Shown here one piece after another: positions 1-9,083 of a DNA stretch of 64,000 bases; the first letter of the stretch is position 1; each line of letters begins with the position of its first letter. The DNA comes from Ignavibacteriota bacterium. GTDB taxonomy: Bacteria; Bacteroidota; Ignavibacteria; Ignavibacteriales; Ignavibacteriaceae. The stretch covers positions 1,215,985-1,279,984 of the forward strand of contig CP053446.1 in the NCBI GenBank assembly GCA_013285405.1, in the 5' to 3' direction. The notes beneath the pieces were generated by a model, which saw only the letters and a program-made list of their open reading frames with translations, searched no databases and was not told the DNA's origin. The translations under genes were made by a program, and so were the position numbers.

Positions 1-381
1 TACTTCATAAAGGAAAAATCTCCGATACGCTCACCAAAACATCTCTCACAGGAAGCAGAAGATATGCTCATTAGTTATTCATTTAACGGTAATATAAGAG
101 AGCTTGAACATATTATTGAAAGAGCTTTAATATTTGCAGAAGGAGATGTTATTTATCCTGAAGATTTAAATCTTCCTCAATCCTATCAAACTCCAACCAG
201 AAAACACACGGATATTGAACATGCTGAGGAAATTTTAAGTATGGAAGAACTTGAGCGGTGGCACATTAAAAAAGTCCTTGATAAAAACAGATGGGATAGA
301 ACACAGACAGCTAATCAGCTTGGAATTAGTCCAAAGACTCTGTATACCAAAATCAAGAAATATGAATTAAAACCAGTTTAA
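1..381 (+). CDS. NtrC-type sigma-54 response regulator, C-terminal part (5' end outside window)
   Basis: The frame is open from base 1, so this is the tail of a longer gene. The first part matches the end of a sigma-54 AAA+ domain: a NIRELEHIIERA segment (the usual form is GNVRELENVIERA) followed by GDVIYPEDL. The last ~45 residues form a Fis-type helix-turn-helix (LERWHIKKVLDKNRWDRTQTA, then LGISPKTLYTKIKKY). Such proteins open sigma-54 promoters after phosphorylation by a partner kinase. The hybrid kinase starting 6 bases after the stop is the obvious candidate partner. The receiver and Walker A/B motifs lie outside the window, so phosphorylation control is inferred from the family. Confidence 0.9.
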   Translation, partial: YFIKEKSPIRSPKHLSQEAEDMLISYSFNGNIRELEHIIERALIFAEGDVIYPEDLNLPQSYQTPTRKHTDIEHAEEILSMEELERWHIKKVLDKNRWDRTQTANQLGISPKTLYTKIKKYELKPV

Positions 382-387
382 TTTTTA

Positions 388-2373
388 ATGCCTTCGAGCA
401 TAATTGCCAAATATTCGCCTGATCTTGTTTTCGGAGAAAACATTCCGGTAGCTATAACTGATAGTAAACTGAGAATAATTTGGCACAACAAAAAGTTCAG
501 GGAAAATTTCACCGGGATCAGATTAAAGGGAAAGGATCTGGTCAGCTTATTAAGTTCATTTGGAATCGATAAAGAGATTGATTCTGTTTATACTAAACCC
601 ACCTACAGACACATCCATCAGATTAATAAAGTTTTACATATTGTTCCTCTCTTTGACAAAAACAAAAAGAAAACTCCTGACAATTACAAAATAGAACTCA
701 CGGAACCAACAAGCGAACTTCTAGAAAAAACTTCTCTGTCCTTTTCAAAACCCAACGATTTAGATTTCAGAAGTGTGTTACAGGATATTCTGACTCTATT
801 AGTTAAAGAAAATTCTATCGACAGACTTTCTGAAGAAGTACTATCCAAATCTATTTTCCTGACAAAAAGTGATCTCGGTATCATAACTTTTATAAATGAA
901 AATTCCACCAGAGAATTCAAATACTTCGATCAAAGAAAAATAATAATTAACAAACCAGAAGTCGAAAAAGTCGTCAATTCAGATTATAAGTTTATTTCAA
1001 AATGGTTAATTCTGAATAAGTCTTCACTGATTGCAGCTAACCAGAAGAATAACCTGGGGAGTAATCTTGCTAATTCTATCGGCTGTGATAATCTGATAAT
1101 TTCACCTTGTATCTTTGAGAATAAACTGATTGCCACATTAATTGTTGGAAAGAAAAAAAATAGTTTTTCTAATGATGAAATACAATTGCTGGAACAGTTT
1201 GCTATTCTCCTGACATTTGTAATCACCAACATTAGTACACGGAATCTTAATACAGCATTAGAAAACAGATTGCTGCAGACACAAAAGCTGGAAACTATCG
1301 GAAAACTTTCGAGTGGTATGGCGCATGACTTTGGCAATTTACTATCGAGCATTTTCGGCAGCGTAAACTTATTACGGAAGCGTGTCGATCAATCAGACAA
1401 TGTTCAAAAGTTAATTGATAATATTGAAAACTGTTCTGTCAGGGCACGTGACTTAACCAAACGTTTACTTTCGTTCGGCAAACCGACTCCTAAAAGAAAA
1501 GAACTTGTTAAACCTCATCAGATATTAAATGAGATAAATAAAATTGTAACTCAAACTTTTCCGAGAACGATTACGCTTACAGAAGAAATCGACGAACATC
1601 TTTATGATATTATAGGAAACGGGACCGAGATTTATCAGGTACTCCTCAACTTATGTGTTAATGCAAAGGAAGCCTTCAACGAAAAAGGAAATATTAAAAT
1701 TAGTGCAAAGAATATTTCCATAGATGAAAACAACATTGCGTTTCTGCCAATTTTAAAAATTGGGAATTATGTGAAGTTTTCAGTAAAGGATAATGGTGCG
1801 GGCATTGAAGAGCAACATCTGACAAAAATATTTGATCCTTATTTTTCAACTAAATCTAAAGATGCAGGTTCGGGTTTAGGTTTATACGTTTCGTACGGAA
1901 TTATTAAAGCACACAATGGGATAATCGACGTAACAAGTAAACCAGGCGCCGGAACTACATTTGATGTTTATATTCCGGCTTTTGAACCACCGAAAGAAAA
2001 ACAACCGGAGCCGGGTGAAAAGATAATACTGCTGGCTGATGATGAACCAATGCTTGGAGATTTGCTGGCTGAATTGCTTGAAACAAATGGTTATTCAGTA
2101 ATTAAAGTTTCATCAGGAAAGGAAGCGCTCACAGTGCTTCTTGAAGAAATAAAAGTTGATCTTGCAATAATTGATTATAATATGCCGGGAATGTCCGGAC
2201 TTGAAACAATAGTAGAAATTAGAAAGTTAAATTTGGATCTGCCGATTATTTTGTCTTCTGGCAGTATGTGGGCAAGTCACGAATCAGAGCTGACACAATA
2301 TAAAATTAATGGTCAGTTAAATAAACCATACGAATTTGAATCGATGCTTGCAACAATACGGAAATTTATTTAG
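388..2373 (+). CDS. Cytoplasmic hybrid histidine kinase (PAS/GAF-HisKA-HATPase-REC)
   Basis: A 661-residue sensor kinase without membrane segments. Residues ~15-100 look PAS-like (AITDSKLRIIWHNKKFRENF) and ~125-290 GAF-like. The H-box MAHDFGN places the phospho-accepting histidine at about H313. The ATPase domain shows an N-box (NLCVNAKEAF), DNGAGI, FDPYFSTK and GSGLGL. A C-terminal receiver (~545-661) has the acidic pair ADDE and the acceptor Asp at about D596 (IIDYNMPG). It starts 6 bases after the NtrC-type regulator, so the pair probably forms one operon and one phosphorelay. It converges with the next gene, overlapping by 4 bases. The signal sensed is unknown. Confidence 0.92.
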   Translation: MPSSIIAKYSPDLVFGENIPVAITDSKLRIIWHNKKFRENFTGIRLKGKDLVSLLSSFGIDKEIDSVYTKPTYRHIHQINKVLHIVPLFDKNKKKTPDNYKIELTEPTSELLEKTSLSFSKPNDLDFRSVLQDILTLLVKENSIDRLSEEVLSKSIFLTKSDLGIITFINENSTREFKYFDQRKIIINKPEVEKVVNSDYKFISKWLILNKSSLIAANQKNNLGSNLANSIGCDNLIISPCIFENKLIATLIVGKKKNSFSNDEIQLLEQFAILLTFVITNISTRNLNTALENRLLQTQKLETIGKLSSGMAHDFGNLLSSIFGSVNLLRKRVDQSDNVQKLIDNIENCSVRARDLTKRLLSFGKPTPKRKELVKPHQILNEINKIVTQTFPRTITLTEEIDEHLYDIIGNGTEIYQVLLNLCVNAKEAFNEKGNIKISAKNISIDENNIAFLPILKIGNYVKFSVKDNGAGIEEQHLTKIFDPYFSTKSKDAGSGLGLYVSYGIIKAHNGIIDVTSKPGAGTTFDVYIPAFEPPKEKQPEPGEKIILLADDEPMLGDLLAELLETNGYSVIKVSSGKEALTVLLEEIKVDLAIIDYNMPGMSGLETIVEIRKLNLDLPIILSSGSMWASHESELTQYKINGQLNKPYEFESMLATIRKFI

Positions 2374-3041
2374 GTCTCCTCCTTTTCTTCAACTCTTATC
2401 ATCTTTACATCCTTCGCATAGTCAGACAATTCCGGATTTGTAATAGCATTAAGTTTATTAAGTACATCACCAATATCTTTTATTGCTGCATCTATGTACT
2501 TTATTCTACTCAATATTGCGTCTTTAGTTATGACTTCCTTTTCTAATTCATTTTTAAGTGCGGCAGAAGAAAGACTAAGAAGAGTAAGTGGTTGTTTTAT
2601 TTTATGATTTGCTGTTACAATAGTAGCAATGAAGGTTGTTCTTTTCTCAATTTCCAGTAACTGTTTATTGGCTTCAGATAATTTTAAGGCTGATTTTACT
2701 CTTGCCATTAATTCAATCCTGTTGAATGGCTTTTTAATGTAATCAAATGCTCCTGCCTCAAGTCCTTCCTTAGTGTCTTCAGCGCTGGCTTTTGCAGTAA
2801 CAAGAATTATAGGGATATGTTTGGTTTTTTCACTGTTGGTGAGAATTTTACAAACTTCAAATCCACTAATATCAGGCATCATCACATCCAACAAAATAAG
2901 ATCGGGTAATACTTCATTTGCTTTCTCTAATCCCTCGTTTCCATCATACGCAGTGATGACTTCATATCCCTCCTGAATCAATCTATCCTGGAGTATGAAA
3001 ACATTTTCGGGCAGATCATCTATTACAAGAATCTTTTTCAT
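2370..3041 (-). CDS. Response regulator: receiver plus orphan HisKA-like helical domain
   Basis: A 223-residue protein. Residues 1-120 are a complete receiver: D8/D9, acceptor D52 (LILLDVMMPD), T82, K104 before P105. A short coiled linker leads to an H-box-like helix pair (TANHKIKQPLTLL, H146) typical of a kinase dimerisation domain. No ATPase domain follows and the protein ends in a charged tail. It could act as a phosphotransfer or dimerisation adaptor that takes phosphate from the large hybrid kinase encoded 1 base upstream. Alternatively it is a hybrid kinase that lost its catalytic domain. The family has such stand-alone receiver-HisKA proteins but their role is not established. Confidence 0.85.
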   Translation of the reverse strand: MKKILVIDDLPENVFILQDRLIQEGYEVITAYDGNEGLEKANEVLPDLILLDVMMPDISGFEVCKILTNSEKTKHIPIILVTAKASAEDTKEGLEAGAFDYIKKPFNRIELMARVKSALKLSEANKQLLEIEKRTTFIATIVTANHKIKQPLTLLSLSSAALKNELEKEVITKDAILSRIKYIDAAIKDIGDVLNKLNAITNPELSDYAKDVKMIRVEEKEET

Positions 3042-3042
3042 T

Positions 3043-6000
3043 TTATGTGGTTTTCAATTGAGTAATCAATGTCTGAATCTTGTGAGAAACAAATGCCGGG
3101 TTTACAGGCTTGGGAATATAATCTGAAAAACCATGCCTGATAATTATTTCTTTATCTTCCTTCATCGCTTTTGCAGTCACTGCAATAACAGGGATTTCTG
3201 CCCACTTAGTATTTGCTTTAATATTTTTTATGGTTTTGAATCCATCCATTTCAGGCATAATAATATCAAGCAGTATCAGGTCTGGAATTTTATTTTCCAA
3301 AATATCCAGGCATTCTTTGCCATTGTGAGCAAGAATAGGATTACAGTTTACCGTCTTAACAATTTCAGATAATGTAAACAATGTGTTAGAATCATCATCA
3401 ACAATCAGAACATTTAAATCAAACTGCTGATTATTGTTTGATTCTGAGTGTAATATTGCTTTAGGTTTCTTTTCAGTATTGGGCGGAGAATCGGGCACCT
3501 TCACAATTGTTGATTTGGCAAGTTTTTGAATCTCAAGCCAGTTGCTTACATAATGAAATACATCTATTGTGTGCTGTTCTGATTTTAAAGTTATTTCTTT
3601 TAAACTTTCATTCAATGATTTTTTTTCTGAATCGGAAAATTCATCATTTATAGCTATAAGCACCGGAATATGTCTGGTTTTCGAAGTTGATTTTAACTGA
3701 TGAGTAAGTTTTAAACCATCCACACCCGGGCTTGTCAGATTAATTATAATAACATCCGGCTGATTCTCTATTATGTGCATTAAAAAATAATCGCCCGGAC
3801 TAAATAAACTAAGTTCAATTCCATTATTCCTGAATGTTTCTGAATAGAAGCTAAAGTCCTCATCATCAAAATTTACAATAACAACTTTGCTCATTTTCTT
3901 TTTAAGGAGATTTGTCAATCTCGTAAATGAATCATCAAGGTTTTCAAATGTTGCAGGTTTTAATACAAAGTCAAATGTGTCTAAACAATAGCCGATGTTT
4001 GCTTCCGTTAACAAAGAAATTAAAATTATGGGAAGGTTTTTTGTTTTGGGATTTTTCTTTAGATCAGACAGTGTCTTCCAAACATTCTTAGTGGAATTCT
4101 TGGCATCAACTATTATTGCCAGTGGTGTACTGCTATCCTCAAAACTGAGATTATCTGCTGATTCATCAGTAAATGCTATTTCATATCCCATTGATAGCAA
4201 TTCCTGTTTTATTGAAGTCCTTAATTTTCTTTCCTGATCGATAACAAGTATTAAATTTTTATCATTTGCGTCAACTTCATCTTTTAGCATCATAGAACGA
4301 TTATCAGGAACAATCATAAACACCTGTTTAAATGGAATCGAAAAATTAAACGCAGAGCCATTATTAAGTTCACTTTTAACTGTGAGTTCTCCACCAAGTA
4401 TATCAGCAAGTTTTTTACTAATCGAGAGCCCCAATCCGGTACCACCGCGCTTTTTTGCTTTAGTACTATTCGCCTGTTGAAACTCTTCAAAGATAAAATT
4501 GATATCTTCAGTTGCGATTCCGATTCCTGTATCAATCACTTCAAAATTGAGCATTTCGTTTCGTACGGAAATTCTCAACGTCACTTTTCCATAGTCTGTA
4601 TATTTGATTGCATTACCAAGAAGATTTATTAGTACTTGAACTACTTTCCCGCGATCTGTGCTGATAATAGTATGCGTTTCAATATTCCTGATAATTTCAT
4701 ACGATATTTTTTTCTCCGCAGCGAGTGGTGAGATAGCTCCGGAAACTTCTGTAAGGATCTCATCTAACAAAACATTTTCGTTAATGACTTCAATTTTACC
4801 GGCTTCGATTTTTGAAAGATCAAGAATATCATTTATCAGAGTCATCAATCTTTTTCCGCTGTTAAAAACGACTTCTAACCTTTCCTTATTGCGTGGTTCA
4901 AGATCAACTTTTTCGAGCATCAGCTCTGTTAAACCCAGAATTGAATTCATTGGTGTTCGAAGCTCGTGAGACATTTTCGCAAGAAATTTTGATTTGGCAT
5001 CAGTCAGTTCAATTGCTTTCTGTTTTTGCTTTTCTAATTCTTCAGTCTGAGCCGTCAACTCTCTGTGCAGGTAGAGAAGAGTTTCATTCTGTTCTTTGAT
5101 TTGAATATTCTGCTTTTGATACTCATCGTTAAGAATCTTTAAATCGGCAACCAGTTTTTCTAACTGCAATAAAGCACGTGCGTTTGTAATTCCAATTGCC
5201 AACTGATCTTTTATTTTCTCAAGATAATCTCTTACTTCTTCCCGGGGTCTTGTTAATGAACCGAGTTCTAACAGTGCAACTGGTTTATTGTTATAAACTA
5301 CCGGAAGGAAAAGCAGATATTTTAATTTTAATTCCACAAGTCCTGTGGAGACAACCGGGAGTGATTCTTCGTCAATTAATTCAAGGCTCTGTTTAGTTTC
5401 CAGAACTTTTTTAAAGAAGGAATTGTTTTGTGAATGCCCCGGTTTTTCTGTATTCAGACCATAAGAAGAAATCAGTTTCAATTCATCCTCTACAGAATAC
5501 AATCCACCGATAATAAAATCACCCGCATCCAATATTTTCTTTAAAGCGGCATCAGAAATTTCTTTCAAAGTTGGATTCTGATTAATGAGCGTGATGAACT
5601 CCGCATATTCATTTCTGGCTACTTCTCTCTTCTTGAGTTCGTCCAGCATTTTATTAAATGCCATCCCGAGTTTACCAATTTCATCCTTACTTTTAATTTC
5701 AATTTTATTGTCAAACTTTCCGGCATACGTCTGCTCGGTGGCTTTACTTAGTTGGGTGAATTGTTTCCTTAGTTTGTCAGTAAAAACCAAAGTAAAAATT
5801 AACGAGAGTGAAATGCTGACTAACCCGATTATTAAAAAAATGTTTCTAAGTGTGGATCTAAGTTCGCCGGCTTCAGCAAAAGTTGAGAATACTAAATAAT
5901 AGAAATTATTCTTATTCTCGTCGGCGGCAGGTTTATAGATAGTTGCAAGAATATCTTCAGATTCTGTCCCCTGCAGATAAAGTTCAAAATTTCCTTTCGA

Positions 6001-6576
6001 TTTTAAATCTTCAGCTGCGAGATTTAATGCGTGAAGATATTTTTGATTAGCCTGTTCATTAGAAAAATCAGCAACATAACCATCCCAGATCAGGGCTACT
6101 TCCGAGTTTACTCTTTGAGCAATATCATTAAGCATTTCATTATTTATTTCTCTCCCATAAAGATATTCTTTACCATCAGGTGCAGTGTATGAGATCATTA
6201 TCAGATACGGATTTGAAGCGGTAAACTCTCTTAAGCTGAATTCTTTTGGCGGTAAGTTAATATTGTTCTTTACTTCATAATGTGACACGGATTTATTATT
6301 AAGCTCAATAATAAAATCAAGATTGCTCGTTTGAAACTTTTTATCTGACCATAAATCATCAATTCCATTTGTATATAAGGAAATAAAATCATCTTCTATT
6401 CCATTTTGGAACTGCTTATTAACACTTACTAAACTTCTGGCAGATTGCTGCAGGCTTCGCGTTTGAAAGTTTGTTAGAACTTCATAAATAATTGAATAGA
6501 ACACAACAAATGAAGTTCCCAGAATCAGTGCGACTATAAGAAAGTTGATTAACAATATTCTGAGACTGATCTTCAT
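3043..6576 (-). CDS. Membrane hybrid histidine kinase with three receiver domains
   Basis: A 1177-residue kinase. TM helices lie at ~8-30 and ~243-266 and bracket a periplasmic CACHE-like sensor of about 210 residues. Then come HAMP (~267-320), a GAF-like domain (~330-475), a coiled coil, HisKA with KMSHELRTPMNS (H537), and HATPase (GNAIKYTDYG, DTGIGI, GTGLGLSISKKL). Three receivers follow. The first (~790-905) is degenerate but keeps an Asp. The second (~908-1025) has Asn at the acceptor position (N946, IIINLTSPG), so it cannot be phosphorylated normally. The third (~1054-1177) is complete with D1104. The gene lies in the minus-strand run that follows the pilus genes, between two small receiver proteins, so it probably controls motility or secretion; that role is inferred from position. 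Confidence 0.92.
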   Translation of the reverse strand: MKISLRILLINFLIVALILGTSFVVFYSIIYEVLTNFQTRSLQQSARSLVSVNKQFQNGIEDDFISLYTNGIDDLWSDKKFQTSNLDFIIELNNKSVSHYEVKNNINLPPKEFSLREFTASNPYLIMISYTAPDGKEYLYGREINNEMLNDIAQRVNSEVALIWDGYVADFSNEQANQKYLHALNLAAEDLKSKGNFELYLQGTESEDILATIYKPAADENKNNFYYLVFSTFAEAGELRSTLRNIFLIIGLVSISLSLIFTLVFTDKLRKQFTQLSKATEQTYAGKFDNKIEIKSKDEIGKLGMAFNKMLDELKKREVARNEYAEFITLINQNPTLKEISDAALKKILDAGDFIIGGLYSVEDELKLISSYGLNTEKPGHSQNNSFFKKVLETKQSLELIDEESLPVVSTGLVELKLKYLLFLPVVYNNKPVALLELGSLTRPREEVRDYLEKIKDQLAIGITNARALLQLEKLVADLKILNDEYQKQNIQIKEQNETLLYLHRELTAQTEELEKQKQKAIELTDAKSKFLAKMSHELRTPMNSILGLTELMLEKVDLEPRNKERLEVVFNSGKRLMTLINDILDLSKIEAGKIEVINENVLLDEILTEVSGAISPLAAEKKISYEIIRNIETHTIISTDRGKVVQVLINLLGNAIKYTDYGKVTLRISVRNEMLNFEVIDTGIGIATEDINFIFEEFQQANSTKAKKRGGTGLGLSISKKLADILGGELTVKSELNNGSAFNFSIPFKQVFMIVPDNRSMMLKDEVDANDKNLILVIDQERKLRTSIKQELLSMGYEIAFTDESADNLSFEDSSTPLAIIVDAKNSTKNVWKTLSDLKKNPKTKNLPIILISLLTEANIGYCLDTFDFVLKPATFENLDDSFTRLTNLLKKKMSKVVIVNFDDEDFSFYSETFRNNGIELSLFSPGDYFLMHIIENQPDVIIINLTSPGVDGLKLTHQLKSTSKTRHIPVLIAINDEFSDSEKKSLNESLKEITLKSEQHTIDVFHYVSNWLEIQKLAKSTIVKVPDSPPNTEKKPKAILHSESNNNQQFDLNVLIVDDDSNTLFTLSEIVKTVNCNPILAHNGKECLDILENKIPDLILLDIIMPEMDGFKTIKNIKANTKWAEIPVIAVTAKAMKEDKEIIIRHGFSDYIPKPVNPAFVSHKIQTLITQLKTT

Positions 6577-6601
6577 CTATCACTCTTGTACAGAATGTGA
6601 T

Positions 6602-6964
6602 TTACTGGTGATTTACTTTATTGATAGTTGAAAGAAGCTCTGCTAAATCATAAGGTTTGCAAAGAAAATCAGATGCTCCGAGCTTTGCACATTCAATTGC
6701 ACTCTTTACATCTGACTGAGCTGTTAATATAATTACTTTGGATTTGAAGCCCGGGATGTTGTTGATTTCTTTCTGAACATCAAAACCATTTTTCCCGGGC
6801 ATGTTAAGGTCAAGAAGAATGAGATCCGGATTATTCTGAATTAAAAATTCTACTGCGCTTTCTCCGTCTGTTAAATACCTTGCATTGTATCCTTTTGCAT
6901 TTAACTCTTCAGAAAGAAAACTACATAAATTAATATCATCATCAACAATCAGAATTGATTCCAT
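6602..6964 (-). CDS. Single-domain CheY-like response regulator
   Basis: A 120-residue receiver with no output domain: DDD at 8-10, acceptor D52 (LILLDLNMPG), a conserved Thr in ILTAQSD and the switch Lys in LCKPYDL. It acts by protein-protein contact or as a phosphate shuttle. It sits 3 bases after the secretin gene and 25 bases before the large hybrid kinase. This placement makes it a likely link between the kinase and the pilus motor or gene expression. Confidence 0.9.
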   Translation of the reverse strand: MESILIVDDDINLCSFLSEELNAKGYNARYLTDGESAVEFLIQNNPDLILLDLNMPGKNGFDVQKEINNIPGFKSKVIILTAQSDVKSAIECAKLGASDFLCKPYDLAELLSTINKVNHQ

Positions 6965-6967
6965 CTG

Positions 6968-8191
6968 TTAAGGGGTTTCTTTGGATTCAAACTCGTACAA
7001 TTTAATTTTGTTCCTGCCTCCATCCATCTCCCTTTTAAGTACATTTTCCCACTGAGGATTTTCGAATCTTTCCTGAAGCGTTGGCATAATCTCCAGCTTT
7101 AACAGAATCACAAGTTCTTTCTTTCTTATTGTGGTCTGATCAAACCCGGTAAGATAACGAATACCAAATACCCACCATGGAAGATCCTTTAAGAATGGAA
7201 TTCCATTACGAACTACAAGTTCTTCATTTACAAACAAACCACCGATAGCAGTTTCTTCACCATCCAGCATAATAACCTGAGTAGCTGCTGTTGTCTTTCT
7301 GATTTCTGTTGTTAATTCACTTGTCTGGAATGAACTCCTCTCAACAGCAACATCTAAAAGTGCATAATCTAATCCATTTTCCTTATGAACGTAAGGGGTT
7401 ACAATTATTATTGTTCCGGTTGGAAAGAATTGTTCAGTTGTATTGCCAGCAAAATCTCTTGTTCTTACAGAGAAGTCCGATCCAATTTGAATTTTACCTT
7501 CGTTTCGATCTCTTACCACAATACTCGGATTTGAAATTATTTCACCAATATTGTTCTGTTCAAAGAATTTGAATACTGCAGTTGCTTGTCCAAAAAAATC
7601 ACCTATCTGAAAATCAGATGTAACACCCAATTTAAATTCTGGTTGGAGACCTTGTGAACTCTGCTCACGTGATGTTTCTGTTTCACCTCTTAAAACACCA
7701 GCAAGATTAGTTTGTTCGCCGGAAAGCAAAACTCTCCAATCAAGGCCAACTTTTTTTGCTTCGACCAAATCTATTTCGCAAAAGAGAGCAGATATTTTCA
7801 CCTCTCTTTGAGTTGGGGGAGCATAAGTTTCGGGAGTTCTTTCAAGCTCTTCTTTTGTTTTAGATTTTACAATAATTACATCTTCCTTCATTTCATACTC
7901 AAGACCAGCAAAATTAACGATCATAAGAAGAGCTTTATCGTAAGGCATATTAGTAATTTCAATACCAATAGGATCTGTTTTCTGCACAGTTGCGACAATT
8001 CCTCTTCCGGAAACACTTTCGCTCACTTTGCTGAGCAATTCAATTGCCTGGTTGAAAGGCAGTGTTTCAGACATGGTCACCAGCTCGTCCGGGTTCTGGT
8101 TGGTTTTAAATCTTCGCTCCCAATATTCCTGAGGCGACGCCTGAAGGACGATGAAAATTGATATAACGAAGTAAGCTATAATGTTTTTCAT
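6968..8191 (-). CDS. Secretin-like outer-membrane pore protein (PilQ/GspD family)
   Basis: A 407-residue protein with an N-terminal signal peptide (about residues 1-20). An STN/N0-like segment (~40-110, AIELLSKVSESVSGRGI) precedes the secretin core (REVKISALFCEIDL; EIISNPSIVVRDRNEGKIQIGS; GIPFLKDLPWWVFG; KKELVILLKLEIMP). Secretins form the outer-membrane gate of type IV pili and type II secretion. It is short: PilQ is usually 600-700 residues, so the extra N1 domains seem to be missing. Position after the PilO/PilP-like gene fits the classical pilM-N-O-P-Q order. PilQ and GspD cannot be told apart here. Confidence 0.88.
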   Translation of the reverse strand: MKNIIAYFVISIFIVLQASPQEYWERRFKTNQNPDELVTMSETLPFNQAIELLSKVSESVSGRGIVATVQKTDPIGIEITNMPYDKALLMIVNFAGLEYEMKEDVIIVKSKTKEELERTPETYAPPTQREVKISALFCEIDLVEAKKVGLDWRVLLSGEQTNLAGVLRGETETSREQSSQGLQPEFKLGVTSDFQIGDFFGQATAVFKFFEQNNIGEIISNPSIVVRDRNEGKIQIGSDFSVRTRDFAGNTTEQFFPTGTIIIVTPYVHKENGLDYALLDVAVERSSFQTSELTTEIRKTTAATQVIMLDGEETAIGGLFVNEELVVRNGIPFLKDLPWWVFGIRYLTGFDQTTIRKKELVILLKLEIMPTLQERFENPQWENVLKREMDGGRNKIKLYEFESKETP

Positions 8192-8201
8192 GCTTGTACT
8201 C

Positions 8202-9083
8202 TTATTTTGTATTTAAATTTCTGTCTAATTCAAGGGTTACTTGTTCAATAATTCCACCCTTGTTCAGGATGAAGCTGACTGTGTTATTGTCATAGTCAAT
8301 TTTTGTAAGGTATCCGAGGTAAACTTGTTCTCCTTCCCAAACTAAGTATGTGCTGCCTTTATTATCAGCCACAAAAGCACCTTCAGGTATAAGCGCCAGC
8401 AGTCTGGCTCCCTGAACATCAAGCAGATTATCTACGTTCGGTGGAATTTCGTTTCTGATTAACGGATAGAAGGCATCATAGACTGGTCCGGTGGCAAGAT
8501 TATTCTCAACATATTCAGCAGGGGCAAAACGATTGTCGGATGAGAAATAAACTTTTGCCTGCATTTCAAAGTTCACTAAGAACATCGGGATTTCTTCCTG
8601 TATCTTAACCAGATTACTCAAAGAAACTTTGCTGATTTTCTTGAGCTCCTTGCTTTGCTCGATTGCATAAACCAGTTTATAAAAATCGTTATAGTTGCCC
8701 GATCCTGTCAATTTGTATTCGTGGAAGAAAAATTCCTTATCAGGTGTTTGCCCGATGTACTCCACATTTACCGTAGTTTCTCCTGGGAAGTTAGCAACTA
8801 TGTTATTAACGAAATTATAAAACTTGATGGAAGAAATATTCTGTGGAATATTAAATTTCCGGTTTGCAAGTATTGAGTCGAGCTCTGCAGATTGTTTCTG
8901 CAAATCACTATAGCGGTTTTCAAGCTCAACCGGATCATAAACATTTTTATTCAACTCATCAAGTTTTTCTTGTCTTTCTGAAATATCTCCTCGCTGAATG
9001 ACAAAAAGATAAATGCCGCCAGCAACCAGGATGATAATCAGTAGTGCAAGAACACTAAGAGTGCTAATTAATTTCTTATTCAT
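8202..9083 (-). CDS. PilO/PilP-like fusion (pilus alignment subcomplex)
   Basis: A 293-residue bitopic protein with one N-terminal TM helix (~8-29), then a coiled coil (~34-72) and a PilO/GspM-like ferredoxin fold (~85-185). The C-terminal ~70 residues (RLLALIPEGAFVADNKGSTY...VYLGYLTKIDYDNNTV) resemble the beta domain of PilP/GspC, normally a separate lipoprotein that contacts the secretin. It overlaps the upstream PilM/PilN-like gene by 8 bases and precedes the secretin gene by 10. Gene order strongly supports the alignment-subcomplex role; the PilP-like assignment of the tail rests on pattern and position only. Confidence 0.75.
   Translation of the reverse strand: MNKKLISTLSVLALLIIILVAGGIYLFVIQRGDISERQEKLDELNKNVYDPVELENRYSDLQKQSAELDSILANRKFNIPQNISSIKFYNFVNNIVANFPGETTVNVEYIGQTPDKEFFFHEYKLTGSGNYNDFYKLVYAIEQSKELKKISKVSLSNLVKIQEEIPMFLVNFEMQAKVYFSSDNRFAPAEYVENNLATGPVYDAFYPLIRNEIPPNVDNLLDVQGARLLALIPEGAFVADNKGSTYLVWEGEQVYLGYLTKIDYDNNTVSFILNKGGIIEQVTLELDRNLNTK

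Noticed and set aside
7712-8161. A 149-residue open frame opposite the secretin gene
   Set aside because: Antisense shadow of a conserved gene, with Phe/Cys/His-rich composition and no family match.
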